The notes below the pieces were generated by a model. The model worked only from the letters and a program-made list of their open reading frames with translations. It did no database searches and was not told where the DNA came from. A DNA stretch of 64,000 nucleotides. Origin: Streptococcus rubneri. Lineage in GTDB: Bacteria > Bacillota > Bacilli > Lactobacillales > Streptococcaceae. Both the position numbers and the translations under genes were made by a program. Shown here piece after piece: positions 33,108 through 44,240 of this stretch; positions within the stretch are counted from its first letter, which is position 1; each line of letters begins with the position of its first letter. The stretch is from positions 1,240,001 through 1,304,000 of the forward strand of contig NZ_SRRP01000001.1 of NCBI RefSeq assembly GCF_004785935.1, given 5' to 3'.

Positions 33108-33740
33108 TTAGAGGGTGTTTTCTATACTTTGCTTCACTTGATCAAACTCTACTTCTGATAGAGTAAATATCAAATCCTCTTCTGCATACTCGTTTTGTTC
33201 TTTAAAATAGTTGTCCGTATTCTCTGCCAGCCCTAAACTTAGAATCACTTTTCTTGCAAACTCTTGATGTGCAAAACCGATAGCCGTAATGATTTGTTTA
33301 TCTTGCACAAGAACTTTCGGTTGGAAATTTTCGCGAGGAAGAAATTCAAAATAGTCAAAGAAGTTTTGCCAAATTCCACCTGTGAATTTCGTGTCCTTCA
33401 ACAGACCTGCTTTCGCTAATAAAAGAGGCGCTGAAGAAATGGCTGCAATTAGGATATCTTGCTCACCAAGGTTCCTCAAAAACGAAATCAATTTCTCATC
33501 CTTTAGAGCAGGTCCAATGTTAACCATTCCGGGCAAAATCACACAAGAATACTCTTCTATACGTACTTGATCCAATGTTTTCGTCGGTTGACAGGGCAGG
33601 CCATCTTCAGAGATCACTATCGAATCATCCGAAGATACATAATCAATCGTGATGTCAAAAGACAGAGCTAAAGTACTCGTTAAAGCAGTTATCTCATAAA
33701 GAGAAAAATTAGGATAAATAATACAAAGTACTTTTTTCAT
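33108..33740 (-). CDS. DJ-1/PfpI-family protein lacking the catalytic cysteine
   Basis: The 210-aa protein has the DJ-1/PfpI fold order: strand VLCIIYP, conserved Glu16 in YEITAL, VILPGM, and the nucleophile-elbow region IAAISSAPLLLAKAGLL. DJ-1 proteins normally have Cys at the position where Ser102 stands here, so protease, glyoxalase or deglycase activity is doubtful. The ATG at 33740 has AGAGGA upstream and gives a better start than the ATG 9 nt before. It lies between dnaK and dnaJ in the heat-shock operon, so heat-induced expression is likely. Confidence 0.78.
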   Translation of the reverse strand: MKKVLCIIYPNFSLYEITALTSTLALSFDITIDYVSSDDSIVISEDGLPCQPTKTLDQVRIEEYSCVILPGMVNIGPALKDEKLISFLRNLGEQDILIAAISSAPLLLAKAGLLKDTKFTGGIWQNFFDYFEFLPRENFQPKVLVQDKQIITAIGFAHQEFARKVILSLGLAENTDNYFKEQNEYAEEDLIFTLSEVEFDQVKQSIENTL

Positions 33741-33768
33741 ACACAACATCCTCTATTTTACCGAAAAA

Positions 33769-33932
33769 CAGAGGCTGGGTTGCAACCTCTGGATTTCTTC
33801 TTATCATTACGACGTTCTAAAACAAAGTCGATTATACTTTGTTTTTGAACTAGTAAGGCTGAATTGAGTTTCGGCTAAAAACTTCGGAAAAAAGATAAGC
33901 CATCTTTTGTGCATCGCACAAGGCGATGGCTT
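33769..33932. repeat. Cluster of three palindromes between dnaK and the DJ-1-like gene
   Basis: Three hairpins lie in a row: CAGAGG/CCTCTG (33769-33791), GTTC-AAAACAAAG with its complement (33814-33850), and AAGCCATC/GATGGCTT with an inner GTGC/GCAC (33897-33932). None has a clear T run. They may modulate read-through from dnaK. Confidence 0.6.
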
Positions 33933-33968
33933 CCTATTTTTCTTTCGTTTTCTTAACGCCTCAACATC

Positions 33969-36201
<2,233 letters not shown>

Positions 36202-36726
36202 CTAGTTATACACCACTACCATAGCTGGTCTTAGGATGCGGTCATGGAGTTTGTAGCCTTTTTGGAAGACTTGTGCGATGGTGTCTGCTGGATGCTCGTC
36301 ATCTGCTGGAACCGTTTGGATGGCCATATGGTAATTATGGTCAAATTCTCCGTCCGCTACGATTTCTTCAATCCCTTCTTCTTTTAGGGCGTGAATCAAG
36401 CTTTCTTGGACCATTTCCAAGCCCTTCTTCACATCATCTGTCAACCCTTCAACGGCAAGGGCACGTTCGAGGTTGTCAAGTGATGGTAAGATCGCTTTTG
36501 CCAAATCTTGGCTACGGTATTTTTGTAATTGTTGACGTTCTTCATTGGCACGGCGCTGAATGTTTTGCATCTCTGCATGAGCACGGAGGTATTTGTTTTC
36601 AAATTCTTCGGCACGCGCTTGTGCATCTTCTAATTCAGAAGGTTGGTTGCTTTCCTCTACGACTTCTTCAGTTGTCTCGGCAACTTCCTCTTCTTTCACG
36701 TCTTCTTTTTTGATTTCTTCTGTCAA
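36202..36726 (-). CDS. grpE: Nucleotide exchange factor GrpE
   Basis: GrpE releases ADP from DnaK. The acidic N-terminal tail ([10 protein letters not shown]) leads into the long coiled-coil helix ([16 protein letters not shown]) and the C-terminal beta-wing ending [11 protein letters not shown] chose the TTG at 36726: AAAGGGGTG lies 6 nt upstream, and it gives 174 aa, the length I recall for the pneumococcal protein. An in-frame ATG 18 nt earlier has no ribosome binding site. It follows hrcA after 24 bp. Confidence 0.95.
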   Translation of the reverse strand: MTEEIKKEDVKEEEVAETTEEVVEESNQPSELEDAQARAEEFENKYLRAHAEMQNIQRRANEERQQLQKYRSQDLAKAILPSLDNLERALAVEGLTDDVKKGLEMVQESLIHALKEEGIEEIVADGEFDHNYHMAIQTVPADDEHPADTIAQVFQKGYKLHDRILRPAMVVVYN

Positions 36727-36750
36727 GGCATACACCCCTTTCATTTGGTC

Positions 36751-37785
36751 TTAATTTACTTCATAATGGTTACTGTTGAGGTAACGGTAGTAGTCCGTTA
36801 ACTTCATGACCACTACCCGTCCGATAACATTGACGAGGCTAATCACACGCCTGTAATCCATCTCTACGGGACCAATCACATGCATGAGGGCCATCCCACG
36901 ATAAGGAACCAGGAATTTATGACTAATCACGGTCACATTTTTCAAGGCCTTCTCTTGGGATTCAGCAACCAGGATCTGGGTCATTTGGTCCTCTGGCATT
37001 CCCCCTCGCAACTCGAGAGCTACGTGTTGGGGGTTATCTAAGAATTGATAAGTCTGAAGATCGGCGTAGGTTAAAGATGAAACCTTTCCTTCTACAAAGA
37101 CCAATTCTTGAAACAGTTGTGAGAAGACGTAATCAAACAGATCTAATACATTGTCTGTCGTCTTAAAATAGCGCTGTACAATCTGTGGAATCTCCGTCCG
37201 CAGGCGGTAGTGGATATCCAAGACAGTATTTCCAATGAAACGTTCTTGAACCAACTGATGGAAGATTTCCAAGTCGCTGGTTAAGAAATTCTTTGGAATC
37301 GCAAACTGTACGGTAACAGGCTTTGATTCATCCAAGGTCAGAACCGCTAAGGCATCGTGGTTGGATAATGGAACAATCTCAAAACCAGTCAAGCGCTGTC
37401 GTGTCGGCTCAACATCCTGGATCACCGCGGTATAGCCCGTCATCTGGGCTAGTAACTTGGCCGTAGCATCCAAGATATCATCTAACTTAAAGGCTTCAAA
37501 ATCAAAGGCTTTCACCACCTGGTAGACATCTTGCTCATCAATCAACTCCAAATCAAGCGAGTTCTGAACAAAATATTGAAAACCAGCCCGGCTCGGCATT
37601 CGACCACTCGAAGTGTGGGCTTTTTCTAGTAAACCTTGCTTTTCGAGGGCAGCCATATCGTTTCGGATAGTGGCACTACTGGATTGAATCACATCTTGCA
37701 GTGCTTTTGAACCGACCGGTTCGTGGGTCTTGGTAAAGATGTCGACAACAAGATTTAAAATCTCATTTTGACGTTCTGTAACCAT
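36751..37785 (-). CDS. hrcA: Heat-inducible transcription repressor HrcA
   Basis: HrcA binds CIRCE and represses the dnaK and groE operons. The 344-aa protein has an N-terminal winged helix ([20 protein letters not shown], residues about 35-55) followed by [16 protein letters not shown], both typical of HrcA. The central GAF-like domain and the C-terminal [10 protein letters not shown]-like end (here [11 protein letters not shown]) are intact. As the first gene of the operon it represses itself through the two CIRCE elements upstream. Confidence 0.97.
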   Translation of the reverse strand: MVTERQNEILNLVVDIFTKTHEPVGSKALQDVIQSSSATIRNDMAALEKQGLLEKAHTSSGRMPSRAGFQYFVQNSLDLELIDEQDVYQVVKAFDFEAFKLDDILDATAKLLAQMTGYTAVIQDVEPTRQRLTGFEIVPLSNHDALAVLTLDESKPVTVQFAIPKNFLTSDLEIFHQLVQERFIGNTVLDIHYRLRTEIPQIVQRYFKTTDNVLDLFDYVFSQLFQELVFVEGKVSSLTYADLQTYQFLDNPQHVALELRGGMPEDQMTQILVAESQEKALKNVTVISHKFLVPYRGMALMHVIGPVEMDYRRVISLVNVIGRVVVMKLTDYYRYLNSNHYEVN

Positions 37786-37806
37786 GACCTCACCTCTCTT
37801 TCATAT

Positions 37807-37833
37807 TTAGCACTCTAAACACTCAAGTGCTAA
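37807..37833 (-). promoter_or_regulatory. CIRCE operator 1 (transcription start region)
   Basis: TTAGCACTC-N9-AAGTGCTAA, one mismatch from the consensus GAGTGCTAA. It lies between the -10 element and hrcA, over the start of the transcript. Confidence 0.9.
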
Positions 37834-37844
37834 ACCATGATTCT

Positions 37845-37872
37845 ATTATACACCCTCTCAAGAGAAAGTCAA
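37845..37872 (-). promoter_or_regulatory. Promoter of the heat-shock operon
   Basis: TTGACT (37867-37872) and TATAAT (37845-37850) on the minus strand, 16 bp apart. It is flanked on both sides by CIRCE. Confidence 0.88.
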
Positions 37873-37889
37873 GAAAAAAACCCAAAAAA

Positions 37890-37916
37890 TTAGCACTCTT
37901 TTTTCAAGAGTGCTAA
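37890..37916 (-). promoter_or_regulatory. CIRCE operator 2 (upstream of -35)
   Basis: Perfect TTAGCACTC-N9-GAGTGCTAA, with its centre about 83 bp from that of operator 1. Confidence 0.95.
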
Positions 37917-37951
37917 AAATCATTCTTAAGACCGATAGTCGTCTAAAAAAA

Positions 37952-38734
37952 CTATAATCCTGCTTCTTTCAGTTTTTGGATGTATTCTTCTAAGACTAGC
38001 TGGTGCTTGGCCATATACTGAGCATTCTCAACACCAACATAGCGGAAATGCCAGTTTTCATAGTCCACACCTGTAATCGCATTTTTCCCTTCTGGGTAGC
38101 GGAGAACAAAGCCAAATTGTGGTGCTAGAGCTACCAATTGCTTGGCTAATTCTTCTGATTGCCCTGATGGGAGACTCATATCAATGGCTAGGCCCGTTTG
38201 GTGTTCACTAGCCCCTGGCACTTGTACCTGTGTCTGGACTTGCTTCTCTGCTTCTTCATGAGGAAGGCCCGTCGCCTCTAGCTGAGCTACCCGCTCATTA
38301 TAGAGTTCTGTTTGTTCAGCGACACTCCGATAGCCTGAAATTAAAGATTCTTCCGGCGCCAAAGCTCTAGCCGCCGCTAAGAACTGCCGGGTTTGCTCGG
38401 CAATCCGACTATCTACTTTTATCTCTTCCACATCTGTTAGTTGAGGGTTCAACTCAGGCAATTTATTGTCCCGATTGACCAAAACCAAGTTCCAATCCTT
38501 AGTGGAAACTTGGGGAAGGTCTGTCTTCAGCTTTTCTTCCTTTTTCTCCTGTTTCTTCTTTTCAACCTTTTTCGGAGCTGTCTGTACAGTTTTTTGTTCC
38601 CAAAAAGCAAGTGATTGCACCCACTCAGGTTTCAAATAGAAGACAGCCACTCCTGAACCTACAAGGAGCAGAAGTAGGCAGAAAAACCAAATCCAGCCTG
38701 TTTTCTTTTTCTTTGCACGCTGATACTTACTCAT
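37952..38734 (-). CDS. ldcB: LD-carboxypeptidase (VanY/LdcB family)
   Basis: It trims the terminal D-Ala from peptidoglycan tetrapeptides (LD activity) or pentapeptides. The 260-aa protein has one membrane anchor (residues about 12-33), a Lys/Glu-rich spacer (about 48-72) and a VanY zinc domain: substrate loop ISGYRS, ligands His and Asp in SEHQTGLAIDMS and His in ENWHFRYVG. There is no lipobox Cys, so it is held by a helix rather than a lipid. Its start overlaps the end of the phosphatase gene by 8 bp, so the two are co-transcribed. Confidence 0.92.
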   Translation of the reverse strand: MSKYQRAKKKKTGWIWFFCLLLLLVGSGVAVFYLKPEWVQSLAFWEQKTVQTAPKKVEKKKQEKKEEKLKTDLPQVSTKDWNLVLVNRDNKLPELNPQLTDVEEIKVDSRIAEQTRQFLAAARALAPEESLISGYRSVAEQTELYNERVAQLEATGLPHEEAEKQVQTQVQVPGASEHQTGLAIDMSLPSGQSEELAKQLVALAPQFGFVLRYPEGKNAITGVDYENWHFRYVGVENAQYMAKHQLVLEEYIQKLKEAGL

Positions 38735-39425
38735 GTTCTCCCTCTAACTCCTGTGCACCAACTTTACGATAAGACAGATCGCCAACGGCTTCAAGTTTAA
38801 ATTGGCCATCCTCATACTCAATAACTGTCACACTACCATTGTCCAAGACCAATTCTTTGAAGGCTTTTGGATCAATCAGGTAAATCAAGGTACTGATCGT
38901 CATCCCATGACTGACCACGATGGCGTTGCCACCACCTTGAGACTCGACATCCTTGGCAATCGCCGTAAAGCCATCCAAAATTCGATCTCGAAGAGTTTCC
39001 CAGGACTCCGCCCAGCCTGCTGTATCCACTTCGACAATTCCTTCAGCTAACTCCATCAAGCTTAAATGATGGAAATCATCGACTCGAAAGACACGTGGCA
39101 GAACCCCCATAAAGAGTTCCCCGTCGTAGGCTCCATCAAAGCTTCCAAAACACCATTCACGAATACGCTTATCATAGCGATAAGGAATTTTACCAGTCAA
39201 GCCTAATTCTTCTAACACAATTCCCATGGTTTGAATGGTTCGACCCGAGTCACTGGAAACAGCTTGTTGAAACGGAATACCAGCTTGGCGTAGCCCAATC
39301 CCCAATTCATGAATCCCTCGTTCACCAGCTTCCGTCAAGGGGCTATCAGACCAACCTTGGGCACGACCAATGGTATTAAACATGGTTTTTCCATGACGGG
39401 CAATATACAATTTTGTCTTTGCCAT
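38727..39425 (-). CDS. Histidine phosphatase family protein (phosphoglycerate mutase-like), paralogue 2
   Basis: The 232-aa protein has the RHG motif (ARHGKTMFNT), the acidic segment REWCFGSFDG and the second catalytic His in VVSHGMTIST. It is strongly similar to the adjacent upstream gene throughout its length, so the pair arose by tandem duplication. These enzymes use a phospho-His intermediate on small phosphate esters; the substrate is not known. AGGAGG before ATG is a clear ribosome binding site. It overlaps ldcB. Confidence 0.88.
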   Translation of the reverse strand: MAKTKLYIARHGKTMFNTIGRAQGWSDSPLTEAGERGIHELGIGLRQAGIPFQQAVSSDSGRTIQTMGIVLEELGLTGKIPYRYDKRIREWCFGSFDGAYDGELFMGVLPRVFRVDDFHHLSLMELAEGIVEVDTAGWAESWETLRDRILDGFTAIAKDVESQGGGNAIVVSHGMTISTLIYLIDPKAFKELVLDNGSVTVIEYEDGQFKLEAVGDLSYRKVGAQELEGEHE

Positions 39426-39466
39426 TTTTATCCTCCTGCAATTGTTATCTTTTTATATAAGGTATC

Positions 39467-40183
39467 TTATTTTTTTACATCAAGTTCTTCTGAGTGGGTT
39501 GCTAACCAGTTAGCACCCAGCTTGCGATAAGACTCATCTCCGATGGTTTGGATCGAGAAACGTCCATTTTCGTATTCTACCAGGGTAACACTGCCATTTT
39601 CAACCCTTGGATCCAACTCTATCTCTGGATTTAAAATGCACACAAAGGAACCGATGGTCATGCTATGACTGACAATTAGGGCATTTCCACCACCCTTGGC
39701 TTCGACTTCTTTAGCAATCTCTTCAAAACCATCTACAATGCGTTTTTTCAACACATCCCACGGTTCAGCCCATCCGGCTGTATCCACTTGGTAAATCCCA
39801 TTCGCTAACTCTTCTAGTGTTAACTTCTTGTAGTCTTCTATATCCAGAACACGGGGAACGACTCCACGGAAAAGCTCTCCTCCATAGGCGCCATCAAAAC
39901 TTCCAAAACACCATTCCCGGATCTTTTTATTGAAAGTATAAGGAATCTGATCTGTGAGCCCAAGCTCGTCTAAAACAATTCCCATGGTTTGAATGGCGCG
40001 ACCGGAATCGCTGGAAACAGCACGGACAAAGTCCAAACCAGATTCTCTCAAACCAACCCCCAATTCACGGATACCTTCTTCTCCTTGAGCAGTTAAAGGC
40101 GTATCCGACCAACCTTGGGCACGACCTATCGTATTAAACATGGTTTTTCCATGCCGAATAATAAATAATCTTGTTTTCGCCAT
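39467..40183 (-). CDS. Histidine phosphatase family protein (phosphoglycerate mutase-like), paralogue 1
   Basis: The 238-aa protein has IRHGKTMFNT, REWCFGSFDG and IVSHSMTIGS (second catalytic His). About two thirds of residues match the downstream copy by eye; differences concentrate in the loop after GELF and at the C-terminus. AAAAGGAG precedes the ATG. It heads a three-gene run with its paralogue and ldcB. The cell-wall neighbour makes a role in phospholipid or wall-precursor turnover possible, but that is inference. Confidence 0.88.
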   Translation of the reverse strand: MAKTRLFIIRHGKTMFNTIGRAQGWSDTPLTAQGEEGIRELGVGLRESGLDFVRAVSSDSGRAIQTMGIVLDELGLTDQIPYTFNKKIREWCFGSFDGAYGGELFRGVVPRVLDIEDYKKLTLEELANGIYQVDTAGWAEPWDVLKKRIVDGFEEIAKEVEAKGGGNALIVSHSMTIGSFVCILNPEIELDPRVENGSVTLVEYENGRFSIQTIGDESYRKLGANWLATHSEELDVKK

Positions 40184-40279
40184 GTAATCTCCTTTTACGT
40201 TCTTCTATTATATCATTTTTTATAAGGAAACTGTCAGCGATGACCACTAGATTCACTTTCACTACCTTGGTCAACATTA

Positions 40280-40317
40280 AAAGCCCTGAGCAAACATCAT
40301 GCGCCAGGGCCATTTTT
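40280..40317. terminator. Terminator downstream of the UPF0210 gene
   Basis: GCCCTG (40283) pairs with CAGGGC (40305-40310), and A/T tracts flank both sides. It sits just after the UPF0210 stop on the minus strand. Confidence 0.65.
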
Positions 40318-41654
40318 TAATTTTTAAAACTATGAACTGGGGCCGGAATTTGACCACCACGGGCAATAAAGTCAGCTGACGAAGCCTTGTTGACCTTCAT
40401 CACTGGAGCAGAGCCAAGAAGTCCTCCAAGCTCTAACATATCGCCTTCTTCTCCATAAGGAATAATCCGAACCGCTGTTGTCTTTTGGTTGATTACTCCG
40501 ATAGCTGCTTCATCGGCAATCATAGCCGCAATCGTCGTAGCTGGAGTATCAGCTGGGATGGCAATCATATCCAGACCGACTGAACAAATGGCTGTCATGG
40601 CTTCCAATTTTTCCAGGTTGATATGACCTGACTGGACTGCCGCAATCATCCCCTCATCTTCTGAGACCGGAATGAAGGCACCTGACAAACCACCGACTTG
40701 GTTACAAGCCATGATGCCGCCTTTTTTCACTTGGTCATTGAGCAGAGCGAGCGCTGCAGTAGTTCCATGGGTTCCTACTACTTCAAGCCCCATAGCCTCA
40801 AGGACACGGGCAACCGAATCCCCAACAGCTGGTGTTGGCGCAAGAGACAAGTCCACAATTCCAAACTCAACACCGAGACGTTCACTAGCCATTTGACCAA
40901 CCAGTTGCCCGACACGAGTAATCTTGAAGGCTGTCTTCTTAACTGTTTCAGCCAAGACATCAAAGCTTGCACCAGAAACTTTTTCAATCGCCCGTTGGAC
41001 AACACCAGGACCTGAAACTCCAACGTTGATGACAACATCCGCTTCACCAACACCGTGGAAGGCACCCGCCATAAAAGGATTGTCCTCTACTGCATTGGCA
41101 AAGACAACAAGTTTCCCTGGTCCCATTGGATCCGCTTGGGAGGCTTCTTTAATGATACGGCCCATATCTCGGACAGCGGTCATATTGATCCCCGTCTTGG
41201 TCGATCCGATATTGACTGAAGAGCAGACAAAGTCCGTCTCTGCTAGGGCACGAGGAATAGAATTGATGAGGATTTCATCCCCCTTTTGGTAACCTTTTTG
41301 AACCAGGGCTGAGAAGCCACCGATAAAGTTAATTCCGATCTCTTTAGCCGCACGATCCAACGCCTTGGCAAAGGGCACATAATCTGTCGCATTGGTTGCT
41401 GCCCCGATAATAGAAATCGGAGTGACCGAAACCCGCTTGTTCACAATCGGGATGCCGAGTTCTGCCGCAATCTCATCCCCAACAGCTACTAAGTCCTTGG
41501 CCTTTGTCACAATCTTCTGGTAGATTTTTTCTGCCGCCTTATCAATATCTGGATCAATACAATCTAGAAGGGAGATGCCCATAGTGATGGTCCGAACATC
41601 AAAGTTCTGCTCCTCAATCATAGCAATGGTTTCTGTTACCTGTCTAATGTCCAT
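40317..41654 (-). CDS. UPF0210 (PFL-like, DUF711) family protein
   Basis: The 445-aa protein belongs to the UPF0210/DUF711 family, related to the pyruvate-formate-lyase fold. Typical features are [22 protein letters not shown], the [13 protein letters not shown] segment and GVSGPGVV. The biochemical role is not established. It always travels with a small ACT-domain protein, as here (19 bp upstream), so the ACT partner probably senses a ligand for it. The start has AGGGGTTGAGAATTT before ATG. Confidence 0.92.
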   Translation of the reverse strand: MDIRQVTETIAMIEEQNFDVRTITMGISLLDCIDPDIDKAAEKIYQKIVTKAKDLVAVGDEIAAELGIPIVNKRVSVTPISIIGAATNATDYVPFAKALDRAAKEIGINFIGGFSALVQKGYQKGDEILINSIPRALAETDFVCSSVNIGSTKTGINMTAVRDMGRIIKEASQADPMGPGKLVVFANAVEDNPFMAGAFHGVGEADVVINVGVSGPGVVQRAIEKVSGASFDVLAETVKKTAFKITRVGQLVGQMASERLGVEFGIVDLSLAPTPAVGDSVARVLEAMGLEVVGTHGTTAALALLNDQVKKGGIMACNQVGGLSGAFIPVSEDEGMIAAVQSGHINLEKLEAMTAICSVGLDMIAIPADTPATTIAAMIADEAAIGVINQKTTAVRIIPYGEEGDMLELGGLLGSAPVMKVNKASSADFIARGGQIPAPVHSFKN

Positions 41655-41672
41655 AAATTCTCAACCCCTATC

Positions 41673-41939
41673 TTACAAATTGTGCATGGCATCAAAAATG
41701 GCTGCGCTCTGGATATTGATTTTGACATGAAGAGACTGACCGAATTCTTCTAATTCTGAACGAAGCTGGGTAAAATCTTTTTTCTCATCCGATGATACGA
41801 CTGCCATCATGGTGAAGTACTCATCCAATACCGTTTGAGAGATATCATCGATATTGAGTCCCAACTCTGCTACCTTAGTCGCAACACCTGCTACGATTCC
41901 TTTTTGGTCTTTTCCGACGACTGTAATAATTGCTTTCAT
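41673..41939 (-). CDS. ACT-domain protein (UPF0237)
   Basis: This 88-aa protein is a single ACT domain with the GCV-repressor-like motif VVGKDQKGIVAGVAT and the ISQTVLDEYFTM strand. ACT domains bind amino acids and oligomerise. It precedes the UPF0210 gene by 19 bp, the standard two-gene arrangement in streptococci. AGTGAAATG gives a weak ribosome binding site for the ATG at 41939. Confidence 0.93.
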   Translation of the reverse strand: MKAIITVVGKDQKGIVAGVATKVAELGLNIDDISQTVLDEYFTMMAVVSSDEKKDFTQLRSELEEFGQSLHVKINIQSAAIFDAMHNL

Positions 41940-42045
41940 TTCACTGCTCCATTCTATCTATTTGCTTCCATTGTAGCACATTCCCCTTAAAATCACCCTT
42001 CCCAACTGGGAACGTTCAGATATTTTCCGCGAATCTAAAAAATAA

Positions 42046-42220
42046 AGGCTGGGACAAAAGTCCTAGCCTCTTAATTGTTTTTGGATTGTCGAGCAAGACG
42101 CAGTGGTTGAGTGGGCTCTACTACGCTGATTTCATCAGCTTTTACAGCCCTACTCAACTGTGCGGAGGTGGGACGACGAAATCGAATTCTAACGAATTAC
42201 CGATTTCTGTCCCACTCTCT
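42046..42220 (-). repeat. Streptococcal intergenic palindromic repeat, copy B, with insertion
   Basis: It shares with copy A (13166) the AGGCT...AGCCT hairpin, the CGAGCAAGACGCAGT block and the GTGGGAC...GTCCCAC hairpin. It carries about 55 extra bases between GAGTGGG and ACGACG. The extra part holds GCTGAT-TTC-ATCAGC and closes a larger TTGAGTGGGCT/AGCCC-TACTCAA stem. It abuts the stop of the VanZ-RDD gene. The rest of the 281-bp gap is unremarkable. Confidence 0.75.
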
Positions 42221-43342
42221 CTATTTTGATGATTCGGTTTCATCCTTAAAGATATCTTTCTTCACGCGCACCGTACTTTCATATGTTGCTCCAGCCAGGC
42301 GGTCAAACGGAAAGCGACGACTGAGCAAGATGATGGCAAAGGTGATAATCAGGTACAATAAAAGCACAAAGAAGAGCAACAAGATCATGGATAAGGTTAA
42401 GAGGGAATTGTCCGTCAAATCCTGATTCAAGAGTGAAATCAAATAGAACAATCCTTGGGGTATCAAGTAGAAATAGCCCGCCACTAGAATCCCCCTCCAA
42501 ATGGTGCGAAGCCATCTTTGCTTATCAAAATGCAAGCGGCATTTCAACAAAGCCATTCCCAAGGTTTTCCCCCGCCACAAAGGAAGCAAGCTAAAGTAAA
42601 CCGCTAGAACTGCCACATAAGGAATCGTCCCTAAACGCCCAATCAATGCGTAGAGAATAGATACCATCACAAAGTCGATCAAGAAAGCAAGTCCAATCCG
42701 AAAGCCAGATACTCTCGTCCCCACTCGGAAAGAATGCTCGTCGATTTCATCTCGTGTTGGCAGTAACCAAACTAAAAACCAACCGAGCAGGTAGCCCACT
42801 CCACCACCGGTGGTATTTTGAATGATATCATCGACATCTGCTAGGCGGTAGGGGCCCGGATATAGAAAGTAGAGACCTGATAACTGGGTCAGCTCCAAAA
42901 AAAGACTAAAGAGGGCCGTCAGGAAAATCGTCTTCTTAAAACCACACTTAAAATAATAGCGCAGATACATCCCAAAAGGAATCAACATCAGAACATTAAA
43001 GGCAGGCACGTAAAAAGTCGGATGCTTAAGGGCCTGAAGCCAAGTGCTTGTCTGCGCCAGATCAAAGGGACTCTCCTTGAAAAAATCCACCACAAAGGCA
43101 AAGGGATAAAGATTGATCATTTCCGAGTAGCTGGTATGGATCTTACTCGGGTCTGGTAGGGGCAAGACCACCAACAGATAGACCGTCATTAAGTAAAGCA
43201 TAAAAGAATAGAAAATCAGCACCCGCAACTTATTGACCGAGCCATATTTTCGATAATTCAAAATCATATAAGGCAAGGTCAGCAAAAATGCCAGGAAAGG
43301 AAAGAGCTGAACAGCTGTTTTAATTGTAGAAATATAGCCCAT
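42221..43342 (-). CDS. VanZ-like/RDD-domain membrane protein
   Basis: The 373-aa protein has two membrane modules. Residues about 1-200 are VanZ-like, with several helices, VLPLPDPSK and the characteristic ADVDDIIQNTTGGGVGYLLGW. Residues about 215-350 are an RDD-like domain with RIGLAFLIDF and a later GKTLGMALLKCRL. VanZ proteins alter teicoplanin susceptibility or wall metabolism by an unknown mechanism; the VanZ-RDD fusion is common in Firmicutes. It is monocistronic and ends at repeat copy B. Confidence 0.82.
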   Translation of the reverse strand: MGYISTIKTAVQLFPFLAFLLTLPYMILNYRKYGSVNKLRVLIFYSFMLYLMTVYLLVVLPLPDPSKIHTSYSEMINLYPFAFVVDFFKESPFDLAQTSTWLQALKHPTFYVPAFNVLMLIPFGMYLRYYFKCGFKKTIFLTALFSLFLELTQLSGLYFLYPGPYRLADVDDIIQNTTGGGVGYLLGWFLVWLLPTRDEIDEHSFRVGTRVSGFRIGLAFLIDFVMVSILYALIGRLGTIPYVAVLAVYFSLLPLWRGKTLGMALLKCRLHFDKQRWLRTIWRGILVAGYFYLIPQGLFYLISLLNQDLTDNSLLTLSMILLLFFVLLLYLIITFAIILLSRRFPFDRLAGATYESTVRVKKDIFKDETESSK

Positions 43343-43479
43343 TGAGTCTCCATTTTATCGTTATAAAATCACCCTTTGTACAATGACAAAAGGTGATTTC
43401 TTCATTGATATAGAATATTATACGGCGCCATAATGGAAGAGTCAAGGAAGCAAAATGAAAATCTCGCTTAATAGTCGGA

Positions 43480-44106
43480 TTAATAGTTAGTTCTCCTTCT
43501 TAAGCTTTTACTTCCTATATAAACCAAAAGGTAACTAGCAATTCCTGAAAGATGCAAGAAGGTCGAGATCCATCCGGTAATCAATGGTAAGAGCATGAGG
43601 CTAGATAGAAAAATCAAGAATAGATAAAGCCATTTTACGGTGCGTGATAATTCCTTCCACACGTTTGGCAGGAGCAGGATTCCTCCTGTTACAAAGGCAT
43701 AGCCGACAGCAGAGATTCCCGTTGCCTGAATGTCCTGCCCTAGTGTTAAAAGATGAAAAACGATGGAAGAGATGACTGTCGCAGTCACAAAAACAAGCAA
43801 GACATGCTTGGATCCCCTCTTCCTTTCTAGCAGTCCACCAAAAGGTAGAATCATAAGCCCATTTAAAAGCAGATGTACCCATAAAAACCAGAGGGGGGCT
43901 CCTTTACTTCCATGCATCAAGGTCCCACTCATATACTGCCAATAATGAACCGGTTTTGAATGAAAGGCCAATAGGTCGTACATAGCATTCCCATAAAAGG
44001 AAGTCAATAAACCGAGCAACAAACAGATTAGAGCTATCGTACTGATAACAGGATAGGTTTTTATCATCGTTTTCATTTTAAAACTTCTTTTCTGTAAATA
44101 AATCAA
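43480..44106 (-). CDS. Rhomboid-family intramembrane serine protease
   Basis: The protein has about six membrane helices and the rhomboid landmarks: WVHLLLNGLM (HxxxN on the second helix), the GxSx nucleophile motif GISAVGYAF (Ser), and His in LHLSGIASYL on the last helix. It should cleave membrane-spanning substrates. The start is uncertain. TATAAT (44131-44136, minus strand) and AAGGTGA favour the TTG at 44106 (208 aa); the next ATG is at 44076 (198 aa) and has no good ribosome binding site. No terminator was recognised after it. Confidence 0.75.
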   Translation of the reverse strand: MIYLQKRSFKMKTMIKTYPVISTIALICLLLGLLTSFYGNAMYDLLAFHSKPVHYWQYMSGTLMHGSKGAPLWFLWVHLLLNGLMILPFGGLLERKRGSKHVLLVFVTATVISSIVFHLLTLGQDIQATGISAVGYAFVTGGILLLPNVWKELSRTVKWLYLFLIFLSSLMLLPLITGWISTFLHLSGIASYLLVYIGSKSLRRRTNY

Positions 44107-44240
44107 TTGTCTCACCTTGAGTATACTTTCATTATACCACCCCTTAAACGAAAATAAGATCACTTTTAAAAAGTGATCCTAGTTTCATTAAACAACTCCA
44201 ACCTCTAACTCCCATTTCACGCCCGGCCACAGAGACAAGG

